DNA of 44,843 nucleotides from Bdellovibrionales bacterium (lineage in GTDB: Bacteria > Bdellovibrionota > Bacteriovoracia > Bacteriovoracales > Bacteriovoracaceae). The notes beneath the pieces are model-generated. The model ran no database searches. It saw nothing but the letters and a program-made list of their open reading frames with translations, and was not told the DNA's origin. A program made the position numbers and the translations under genes. Of this stretch, positions 18,843 to 27,023 are shown in pieces. The stretch's first letter is position 1. Every line of letters starts with the position of its first letter. The DNA lies in assembly GCA_030638415.1 (NCBI GenBank), contig DAOWEO010000102.1, positions 1 to 44,843 of the forward strand, written 5' to 3'.

Positions 18843-21800
18843 TTATGATGCCTTTTTAACTGCTTTTATAACCATCTCTTCTAATTTTTTTGACCTTAAG
18901 TCCATCTCTGACACTGGAATACTATCCCCATTAAATAGTGGTGCTAGTATATCTGTCGAAAAGTAGTCACGTGCAAGTTTTCCATATTTAGTTCCCTTAA
19001 CCTTATTCCAATCTAAGTCGTCTTTCTTTACAACTCCAAACATATATCCAAGCGATGTCATAAAGCCAGGTTTAGCACGTTCTTGCCGCAACTGAGGCTC
19101 AACAATACCATACATCAAACCGTCCACAAAACGTGGTGACTCACTCGTCAGAGCCTTCGTTAAATACTTGCGCACCACCCTATCTTCACCAACTCTATCA
19201 ATATCACCATGCTTTAAAATTTCAATGACCCTGGCAACAACTTTTCGTCCAGACTTACCAGCAAGTGCTTTTTCCATTAAGGCAGAGCTGGTAATTTTAT
19301 CAACACTATTTTCTAATAACCCCTCACTATCTTTATAGTCAGCAACTCCATCCATCAATTCATCTCGCACAACTTCTGCCACCGATGCTCGTACAACAAA
19401 TCGCATATATGAAGTATTATAAAATGCATCTTTAAGTTCTTCACTCGTAGCTTTTGGATGATTTTTTATAAAAGTTATTAATTCTTTTTTAGTTCTCTTC
19501 ATAAATTTACGACATTTTATTTTATTGTAGTTACACGCTAGCACCGTTCTTTCACCTAACATTTTTAACTGCTCCCAAGTATCTTCTGGATCATTAGGCT
19601 CTTCTGTTGATGCTGCTGAATCGGCACGCAGAAACATCATTAATTCAAACACCTGCTCCAGATCTTTTTTATGGTCCGGGTATTGTCCTGGATACTTAGT
19701 TTTCAAAAAACGCATCTTAAGCCCGTTAGCAATAGACCCTTCAAGCTTTTTGGCACACACATCAATTTTATCTGTCACATCACCAATTTTAACATTACTT
19801 TTTGTCATTGCTGATTCAACATCATTTCTAAAAACTCGTGCGACTGCACGCTTTTCAAAGCCACCTGATTTTAAAATATTTCCCTGTAGTGTGTTGATAC
19901 ATCCTGCAAACGTTCTATGCGCCGCCACAGCAGGATCTTTCAGGTCAAGCGGTATGGGATATGTGCGTGTTCCTCTTTGCACTTCTTTAACTGAGTTACT
20001 ATAATCGGCTAATTGTTTTTTTGAATATTTTGATTGTAATGATGAGGAGTAGTGCAACATAGTAAAATCACCGATATTGCGTGCTACAATCAAGGCGCTG
20101 TCTGACAAGCATCCATCCAAATGAGTTTCCAGTGCTGTATCTTTTTTTCCTCGCCCTTTTTCTAAGCACTGCTTGAGTCGATCCTTCAAGCTCCAGATTG
20201 TTTTATTAGCATATTTAGTATTAACAATATTATCATTAATTTTATCGCGCATTACACGAAATCCAATTCCATTGTATGCATCTATTTTAGCATTTTCAGT
20301 ACATTTTTCTATAATACCTGTTACGTCAGGCTTATCACTTTCATTTTTCTTTTTATTCAAACAATACCTAAGATCATTTTTATATTTAACTAGTAACTTA
20401 TTCGCCAGTTTAGAATCTTTAATATTATCTTTAACGTTATCCTCTAGTACCAAAGAAGCTATATCAAACGCTGCATCAAGCTGTGTCTCAGTCAAGAGAT
20501 CTTCAGCCTCTTCTTTAGTCGCTCTATATAGACGCTCTTCAAACTCTGGTGTTATATACTTCATTGTTAAGTCTCGGTGGACCTTTTGATTAGCAGCTCC
20601 ATCTTTAGCATCACCAGAGGGATAAAAGGACTCCAGGTTCATTGACAACACATCACCAAAAACTGTACTTGTAGCACTCGCCTCAAAACGCTTGATGTAC
20701 TCATCAACATCTTCATCACTTTTTGCCTTTTCAAATACATGTTCCCAGGTTAGCCCCTTCTCGTGGCTTCTCGTATTCATAATACCTGCTACCGCTGATT
20801 TACGCTTTTTGGGATCCTTATAATATGTTTTTAGACTCTCTTGTAAAATCAGAGGTAACACAGCTGGCATAATCATCTGCTTACCTTTAAATGCACACTC
20901 AGTACCAATTTGATCGAGGTCACTTGATAACTTTTCGACTGTAGGTAGAATAGAAATTTTTGATATATAGCAATCTGAAACAGTCTTCCTAAACTTTTCA
21001 ATATCAGCACCATTAAAAGTTAAATCATGACCTTTTGTAGCATCAGTACTTTTTAGTTCTTTTTCCAAAGTCGGCACTGCTAGTTCATATGCCAGCAGAC
21101 CAATAGCACTAGATGAGCATTGTAAATAATCTTTTTCCCACTTTGTAACAGTACTTTTTGATTGCTTAATTTGATAATTCATTGCATCTGTTAAATTATT
21201 CTTAGTTGCCTGAGTTGCTCTGTTGTTACAATCTGTTAAAATTGGTTTTACAGCTGCAACTAATTCACTCTTCATGCTAGCTTGTAACTCAGATGGATAT
21301 AAACCATTAATAGAAGACTCAATATTATCCATCACGCCTTTTTCAACAAGTTGAATACTGGCTTCCATTGTCAGCATCTCTTCGCAAAGAGTAGGGTCTA
21401 TACTCATTGTTGCCGGACTTAGGCTACAACTATCCTGAGGTTTGGGTAGCCCTGCAGTATAATTATCAATAAGAGTATTTTGCTGTCCAATGCAAACGGA
21501 ATAACCACTCTTCATAACTGATTCTACAAATTTTTCTTTTTCTTGTGGTTCATCCTTAAAGGTATCCGATATTGCCTCATGATTATTTATAACATCTCTA
21601 GATACCTTCTCACCGGCCAGCGTTGTAATACTAGCAACGCACTTGTTTAACTCGTCTTTAAAAGTATCTGCAGACATCGTTTTCATGCCATCCCAGTCAC
21701 TCTTATTCCAGTTATCACTACGTCTAAATTTATCATCTAGACTACATTTATATTCATCTAGGCTTTCCTTAACTATCCGAGACCGAGCTGTCGCGTCATC

Positions 21801-22856
21801 AACACTGTCTTCCAGCGATTGCGTTACTTGTAATTTAAGAGTTTCCTTAAATGCCGATGAAACACCTTGATAGGCGCAGACTTGGATATCATTAGGATCT
21901 TCTCTTTTTTCAGCCAAGAACCACTGATCAGCACACTTTAAATATGAATTTTGAGCCTTCTTTTTTAAAAAGCTCAACCATTTTTTCTTTTCCCAGCCTT
22001 TAGGTTTTTGAGCTGTAAAGTTATCATCAATCAGCTTATCCAAAACTTTATCACCAACTCGATAACCAACACTATGCTCAAATTTTGCTTGGCAAATATC
22101 AATATTGCGCTGTACCTTTGACTCATCTACACACTTATTGAAATCAGCTGTAACTTGTTTCACAAATTGTGAATTATACTGTGATTCAATACAGTTTTCC
22201 TCTAAAACGCCTTTGATTATTTCAGCCGTAAATTTTTTATAAGTCTCTTGCGTTATATAAAATGTATTTTCCTTTGGATTCTTAGAAACTAAATGTTCCT
22301 GACTAACCTCACGGGATATTCTTAAAATTTCTTCAGCAGAGAGATATTTCTTTAAGATCGGGACGTTATTTGTTTCAGCTTGGATCTCTGATAAAATCAC
22401 CCTTTGCCGTCCCTCCGGACTTTTCCAGTTCCAATAAAACAGATTTATTACACCATCGGCTAGCCAAGTACCAATTCCAATTTCTCCATCTTTAATATCT
22501 TTTTTCGTTACTTCGGCGTTAACATCAGTGGCTAAGCGTAATTTAATACTTTCCTCATGGCAAAGTGAAATCTGTTTTTTCAAATCATCTTTAAACCTAG
22601 AGATATCTGCATCATCTTGGTAGGTAAACTGCCGGGGAGACTGTTCCTTAACCTTTTGTACTACATTTAAAAGATCTTTTCCTAACGACTGAGCTGATTC
22701 AGACAATATTTGAAGACAATTTCCCTGCTCTGCGCACAACTGCTGCAACTCAACATCATCCGTTGACAAGTGTATACTTTCTATCTTTTCTGCCTTAAGC
22801 GTTGCAGAAAGTAGCAATATGCTAATTATAAAATATTTTATAGCTCTACTTTTCAA
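18843..22856 (-). CDS. Giant periplasmic helical protein with repeated cysteine pairs
   Basis: About 1337 residues, no family recognised. I place the start at the TTG at 22856 (GGAG seven bases upstream), giving the signal peptide MKSRAIKYFIISILLLSATLKA. An in-frame TTG at 22874 is the longer alternative. The mature protein is almost all charged amphipathic helix. In the longer numbering, cysteines come in pairs: 248/261, 314/333, 377/412, 549/586, 635/660, 838/858, 903/922, 992/1040 and 1114/1121. The pattern is a Cys after L-K-x-x-L-x-x-C, then a second Cys opening another helix. This suggests a chain of disulfide-closed helical hairpins. The last 220 residues lack Cys. It sits upstream of msbA-like and downstream of recO on the same strand. 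Confidence 0.7.
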   Translation of the reverse strand: MKSRAIKYFIISILLLSATLKAEKIESIHLSTDDVELQQLCAEQGNCLQILSESAQSLGKDLLNVVQKVKEQSPRQFTYQDDADISRFKDDLKKQISLCHEESIKLRLATDVNAEVTKKDIKDGEIGIGTWLADGVINLFYWNWKSPEGRQRVILSEIQAETNNVPILKKYLSAEEILRISREVSQEHLVSKNPKENTFYITQETYKKFTAEIIKGVLEENCIESQYNSQFVKQVTADFNKCVDESKVQRNIDICQAKFEHSVGYRVGDKVLDKLIDDNFTAQKPKGWEKKKWLSFLKKKAQNSYLKCADQWFLAEKREDPNDIQVCAYQGVSSAFKETLKLQVTQSLEDSVDDATARSRIVKESLDEYKCSLDDKFRRSDNWNKSDWDGMKTMSADTFKDELNKCVASITTLAGEKVSRDVINNHEAISDTFKDEPQEKEKFVESVMKSGYSVCIGQQNTLIDNYTAGLPKPQDSCSLSPATMSIDPTLCEEMLTMEASIQLVEKGVMDNIESSINGLYPSELQASMKSELVAAVKPILTDCNNRATQATKNNLTDAMNYQIKQSKSTVTKWEKDYLQCSSSAIGLLAYELAVPTLEKELKSTDATKGHDLTFNGADIEKFRKTVSDCYISKISILPTVEKLSSDLDQIGTECAFKGKQMIMPAVLPLILQESLKTYYKDPKKRKSAVAGIMNTRSHEKGLTWEHVFEKAKSDEDVDEYIKRFEASATSTVFGDVLSMNLESFYPSGDAKDGAANQKVHRDLTMKYITPEFEERLYRATKEEAEDLLTETQLDAAFDIASLVLEDNVKDNIKDSKLANKLLVKYKNDLRYCLNKKKNESDKPDVTGIIEKCTENAKIDAYNGIGFRVMRDKINDNIVNTKYANKTIWSLKDRLKQCLEKGRGKKDTALETHLDGCLSDSALIVARNIGDFTMLHYSSSLQSKYSKKQLADYSNSVKEVQRGTRTYPIPLDLKDPAVAAHRTFAGCINTLQGNILKSGGFEKRAVARVFRNDVESAMTKSNVKIGDVTDKIDVCAKKLEGSIANGLKMRFLKTKYPGQYPDHKKDLEQVFELMMFLRADSAASTEEPNDPEDTWEQLKMLGERTVLACNYNKIKCRKFMKRTKKELITFIKNHPKATSEELKDAFYNTSYMRFVVRASVAEVVRDELMDGVADYKDSEGLLENSVDKITSSALMEKALAGKSGRKVVARVIEILKHGDIDRVGEDRVVRKYLTKALTSESPRFVDGLMYGIVEPQLRQERAKPGFMTSLGYMFGVVKKDDLDWNKVKGTKYGKLARDYFSTDILAPLFNGDSIPVSEMDLRSKKLEEMVIKAVKKAS

Positions 22857-22925
22857 TATCAGACTCCATCTCAATCAACTTATCGGAGCCTTTTATTATT
22901 ACTTAATGGATCTTTTTGCTTGGTT

Positions 22926-23708
22926 TTATTTAGTTAATAAATTCAAGCTCTTAAAACGATTAATGTCTTGATGTAGCTGGTAACAAAAAAAAGATAGAAC
23001 TTTATAAAACACAGTAAAGCTCTGCTCATCCATTTGTGCAATGTCTTTAAATGATAAATACTGACTTTTACGAAGCAGTGAACAAAGAGCAATATCATTC
23101 TCTCTAATATTTTTCTCACCAGCAACAGATAGTGCATCATGCATACAAAACCCACCTTCAGCAGGATGTAGGCTAACTATACTTTCAGCTCTAATTTGCT
23201 CTCCTGTTAATACACAGCGATCTAAGGATGGAAATACTCCCTGCTCTTGCATTAATTTAATGAGAAAAAGAGTCAGTATAGAAAAAAGAGGATTATCTTC
23301 GGCATGATCTAAATAAAATAGCGTATTACTTATAATATTAAACAGCTTTGCTGTTTCATCTTTTTCACTTCCATCACTAAAATATGAAACTGCTATTAAC
23401 TCACTTATTTCAACAACAAAACAGAGACCTGCAAAAATTTTAAAATTATATCTAATCGTTTGATGCTGCCAGATACTTTGAATTTCCTTAACACGAAGTA
23501 CGGATGCGTCTTTTCTTTTCGCACTAACTTCGTATCGGTTCATCATACCAATTTCTAATAGAGAGGCTTTTCCCTTTCTACCACTTTGGCCACCATGACA
23601 ATACAGCGATACTTTTTCACCTGAACGTAATAGCACAGATACCAAAAGATCATTATCTTTCACGGCAACTTTTTTTATAATAAGACCTTCTAAAGTAGTA
23701 AAGTTCAT
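22926..23708 (-). CDS. recO: DNA repair protein RecO
   Basis: 260 residues matching RecO: an N-terminal OB-fold with EGLIIKKVAVKDNDLLVSVLLRSGEKVSLYCHGG, then a helical domain and the late segment H-P-A-E-G-G-F-C. RecO loads RecA on SSB-coated single-stranded DNA with RecR. Most RecO proteins carry a four-Cys zinc site; here only C-x-x-x-G and the FC remain, so the zinc site is degenerate. The gene overlaps the upstream helicase ORF by 56 bases as read, or by the ATGA 4-base form if one T is added to a T10 run. AGG lies just before the ATG. Confidence 0.78.
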   Translation of the reverse strand: MNFTTLEGLIIKKVAVKDNDLLVSVLLRSGEKVSLYCHGGQSGRKGKASLLEIGMMNRYEVSAKRKDASVLRVKEIQSIWQHQTIRYNFKIFAGLCFVVEISELIAVSYFSDGSEKDETAKLFNIISNTLFYLDHAEDNPLFSILTLFLIKLMQEQGVFPSLDRCVLTGEQIRAESIVSLHPAEGGFCMHDALSVAGEKNIRENDIALCSLLRKSQYLSFKDIAQMDEQSFTVFYKVLSFFCYQLHQDINRFKSLNLLTK

Positions 23709-24678
23709 TGCCTAAGAATATCAAAAAAAAAAGTAAAGAGCTTTTTATTTTATAAAAATTAAATTTTCCAACAATCCAAATAGAGAATCTCTCCCCACGC
23801 CTACCAGCTCTGGCGACCATTTGTAAAAAGTAATCTCTATTATCTTCTTTATAAGTAAACATAACATCAGAAATATCTGGCAGATTTACTCCATGTCCCA
23901 AAGCAATGGTAGAAAAAATAATATCTACCCTTATGCAACTGCTCAACTCCCCTAGAAACCGATCAGTCTCACCCCCTACACATCCAAGTGCCAATACTCC
24001 GCAAAGCTTAAAGTACGCAGTAAGTCTTTTAACTTCATTACGATATCGACAAAAACACAACACTGTTCTCTTATTTGATCTATTACTAAAGAGTAAATAC
24101 CAGATATATTTTTCCTGACCTCCAAATAGCATATTAATCGCTACTGGATAGTTCTTTAGAGCGTAATTCCCTACATCTATTTTAACACTCTGCTCAAAGT
24201 TTCTAAGTGCATGTCTCTGCCAATCTGCTAAAATATCACAACTCATAGTAGCGGTAACCGCCATAACTGAACATTCACAAGTACTAACCTCCTCTAGACA
24301 CTCCCACATTTTTGGACGAAAACTAGACCATCTGTAGAAGAGGTGAAATTCATCTAAAAAAATTAATGTATCAGCCTGCTGTTGGAGAAAATTATGTAGG
24401 TAACCATTAAAACGCTCTGGAGTTATAATTAAGACCCTCTTACTGTTACGACTTAAAAATGGCACCAACTCTTCTTTTTTTTTAAGATTCAATACATCAA
24501 AAGATGAGAAAGATTGCTCAACCTCATCTGCCAGAGCACGCAGAGGAGAGATATACACCAACAATGTTAATGATGCCCCATCATACCACTCAACAAGCCT
24601 GCGTGTTTTGCCCCAAGCAGGAGGGGCAACCAGCAAGGTAAAGAGAGATGGAATGTTCAGCAGATCACCAATAGACAT
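23653..24678 (-). CDS. Compact SF2 DExH-box helicase
   Basis: A 341-residue helicase with both RecA-like domains but almost no accessory sequence. Motif I is APPAWGKTRR (GKT 23-25), Ia SPLRALADE, motif II D-E-F-H (109-112), motif III TAT (142-144), and motif VI QMVARAGRRG (286-295). Its substrate is unknown; layout is nearest to Ski2/RecG-like SF2 enzymes in the QxxxRAGR motif. The last 20 or so residues follow a T10 run (23723-23732) and read through the start of recO. One extra T would end the protein after 324 residues at the TGA overlapping the recO ATG. No ribosome site is evident before the ATG. Confidence 0.78.
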   Translation of the reverse strand: MSIGDLLNIPSLFTLLVAPPAWGKTRRLVEWYDGASLTLLVYISPLRALADEVEQSFSSFDVLNLKKKEELVPFLSRNSKRVLIITPERFNGYLHNFLQQQADTLIFLDEFHLFYRWSSFRPKMWECLEEVSTCECSVMAVTATMSCDILADWQRHALRNFEQSVKIDVGNYALKNYPVAINMLFGGQEKYIWYLLFSNRSNKRTVLCFCRYRNEVKRLTAYFKLCGVLALGCVGGETDRFLGELSSCIRVDIIFSTIALGHGVNLPDISDVMFTYKEDNRDYFLQMVARAGRRGERFSIWIVGKFNFYKIKSSLLFFLIFLGNELYYFRRSYYKKSCRER

Positions 24679-24818
24679 ATGATGCTACTACTGCAATATT
24701 GCGCATGTAGAGGTTTTATAAGTGTCTGAAATATAACATCTTTTCATGCTGACTTTAAAAAACTTGCCACCAATTAATAAATCCTTTAAATAGTAGCAAT
24801 AACAATTAGAAGGTACTT

Positions 24819-25073
24819 ATGATACGCAAACTAGAAAAATTATTTGATGACCAAATTCGCCCTTCATTACGTTCCCATGGAGGAGACATTGAAATTGTCG
24901 ATGTAGACAACAATAAAGTCTTTGTAATTCTTCAAGGTGGCTGTCAAGGATGTAGCGCTTCTAAATTAACTCTCAAAGATGGAGTTGAAAAGGCTATCCG
25001 TGCTACCTATCCAGAAATAACTGAAGTTGTAGACCTAACTGACCACCATTCGGGAAAAAACCCTTATAAATAA
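24819..25073 (+). CDS. Nfu-type (NifU C-terminal domain) Fe-S carrier
   Basis: An 84-residue single-domain protein. I-R-P-S-L-R-S-H-G-G-D-I-E-I-V is the classic NifU-C start, and G-G-C-Q-G-C-S-A-S carries the CxxC (Cys42 and Cys45) that binds a 4Fe-4S cluster between two subunits. Nfu proteins deliver clusters to apo-enzymes in the cytoplasm. It lacks the A-type N-terminal domain of E. coli NfuA, so it is the short form. AGAAGG precedes the ATG. The next gene starts 9 bases downstream and encodes an unrelated exported peptidase, so linkage may be only transcriptional. Confidence 0.9.
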   Translation: MIRKLEKLFDDQIRPSLRSHGGDIEIVDVDNNKVFVILQGGCQGCSASKLTLKDGVEKAIRATYPEITEVVDLTDHHSGKNPYK

Positions 25074-25082
25074 AAGAGCGCT

Positions 25083-27023
25083 ATGAAAAACTTTAGATAC
25101 TACATTATAATAGGACTGCTTTCTTTCATCCCACTGAGCCTTTTCGCCCACGTGACTCATCTTCTAGATGTCTCATTTTCACCTAGTGAGCACTCAATCA
25201 GTGTAAAAGATGAAATTACCGTAAATAATCTTTCGCAAACAGTTACCTTTTCTTTGAATAGAGCACTAACAATCACAGCTATTGTTGGTGCTACAATTGA
25301 AACAGTCATACCACAAGGTGAAGTTACTCTCTTTACAATCAATCCAGCCGGCAATAAATTTTTTATTGAATATAGTGGCATTATTTTTGACCCTATTGAT
25401 GATAATCAAAGCCAAGGCCTGATTTCTGATAGTGGAGTCGCACTTTTTGGTAGTAGTTACTGGTATCCTGTAATTGATAACGAATTAGTTAGCTTTCAAA
25501 TGAAAGTCCACTTACCCGAAGGATGGTCAAGTGTCTCACAAGGTGTAAAAAACGAGCTTACCTCAATGGATATGTGGCAAGAAAACCTACCTCAAAAGAC
25601 AATATACCTAATGGCAAACCGTTTTAAACAAACACACCTAGAAGAAAATGGAATACAGGCATCAACATACTTCTTAAAAGATGAACCAGAACTAGCACAG
25701 AAATTTATAGCCTCCACTCATCAGTTTATTGCACTATATTCGGACATGCTAGGTGGCTACCCCTATAAGAAGTTTGCCCTTGTTGAGAACTTTTGGGAGA
25801 CAGGATTTGGTATGCCTTCATTTACCTTACTCGGAACGACTGTGGCACATCTTCCATTTATTTTTTACTCTTCCTATCCACATGAAATACTCCATAACTG
25901 GTGGGGAAATAGCGTCTATGTTGATTACGACAATGGCAACTGGTGTGAAGGATTAACCACCTATCTCGCAGACCACTTTCTACAAATTCATCGCCAAACA
26001 GATGCAGCGTACAGACAAAGTGCTCTCAAAAAGTTTGCTGATTTTATCTCTAGTGACAACGACTACCCACTAAGACAGTTTGTAACAAAAGCAGATAATA
26101 GAGCTGAGGCTATTGGTTATAGTAAGGGAATGATGTTTTTTCATATGCTGCAAATAAGAGTAGGTGAAGAGCAATTTTTGAAATCACTGCAACACTTCTA
26201 CCAAAATTACAAATTCAAAACCGCAGGCTTTGATGATATTAAAACATCATTTGAAACAATCACTGGTCAAAATTTAAATCAGTTTTTTCACCAATGGATT
26301 GATCTTCCAGGTGTTCCACAATTAACATTAGAGAATGTGCAATATGAAGATGACCTACTTTCATTTTCTCTTACACAAAAAGAGCAGCACCTATATGAAC
26401 TTATAATTCCAATTGAACTAATAAGTCATGACAAAGTTGTTAAAACTACGATTACCTTAAATCAATCTACCAAAAGCTATACCTTTTATTCAAAAAATCT
26501 AACCAGCCTAAAAGTTGATCCTAACATTGATGTATTTAGATCAATTAGCAACAATGAGTCAGCTCCAGGATTGAGTCAGATTTTTGGAAGTCAAGAGCTA
26601 GTAACCATTATTACTCCAGAAGATGAGAACCGCTACGAAGCCCTTGCTCAAGAGTTAAGTAAGAATTTTTCTAAGGTAAAAATTGTCTCTGATAAAAATT
26701 ATATAAATTCAGGAACTATCATTATTTTAGGGAAATCAAATAAACTGCGATCTACCATCAGCGACCATCCTGATTACAGTATTTCAACTGAGCTAGAGAT
26801 TGCTAACAACTCCTATATTGATAAAAGTGCTGCAATGATAACGACTTCAAAAAGTGGCCAACAAGTCATGTACATTCAAGCGCAAAGTGGAATGGAAATA
26901 AGAGTCGCACAAAAGATAATCCACTACGGTAAGTACAGTGCAGTCGCATTTGATGGTGAAAGTAACATTTTAAAAATGGCTTGGGGAATATATGACTCTC
27001 CACTAAACTACAACTTCAAGTGA
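25083..27023 (+). CDS. Exported M1-like gluzincin metallopeptidase
   Basis: A 646-residue protein with a signal peptide (cleavage near LFA, residue 22). Residues 25-185 are beta-rich, as in the M1 N-terminal saddle. The catalytic domain has HEILHNWWGN (His267, Glu268, His271) and the third zinc ligand Glu289 in NWCEGLTTYLAD. The GAMEN exopeptidase motif is absent and replaced by NFWETGFGMPSFTLLG, so aminopeptidase activity should not be assumed. Residues 325-395 continue the M1 helical core with KGMMFFHML. The C-terminal 240 residues are beta/alpha and unassigned. It abuts a convergent gene with no intergenic space. Confidence 0.84.
   Translation: MKNFRYYIIIGLLSFIPLSLFAHVTHLLDVSFSPSEHSISVKDEITVNNLSQTVTFSLNRALTITAIVGATIETVIPQGEVTLFTINPAGNKFFIEYSGIIFDPIDDNQSQGLISDSGVALFGSSYWYPVIDNELVSFQMKVHLPEGWSSVSQGVKNELTSMDMWQENLPQKTIYLMANRFKQTHLEENGIQASTYFLKDEPELAQKFIASTHQFIALYSDMLGGYPYKKFALVENFWETGFGMPSFTLLGTTVAHLPFIFYSSYPHEILHNWWGNSVYVDYDNGNWCEGLTTYLADHFLQIHRQTDAAYRQSALKKFADFISSDNDYPLRQFVTKADNRAEAIGYSKGMMFFHMLQIRVGEEQFLKSLQHFYQNYKFKTAGFDDIKTSFETITGQNLNQFFHQWIDLPGVPQLTLENVQYEDDLLSFSLTQKEQHLYELIIPIELISHDKVVKTTITLNQSTKSYTFYSKNLTSLKVDPNIDVFRSISNNESAPGLSQIFGSQELVTIITPEDENRYEALAQELSKNFSKVKIVSDKNYINSGTIIILGKSNKLRSTISDHPDYSISTELEIANNSYIDKSAAMITTSKSGQQVMYIQAQSGMEIRVAQKIIHYGKYSAVAFDGESNILKMAWGIYDSPLNYNFK

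Noticed and set aside
20173..20589. Hydrophobic 138-codon ORF antisense to the giant cysteine-pair gene
   Set aside because: Shadow of helical charged codons; no ribosome site, no family.
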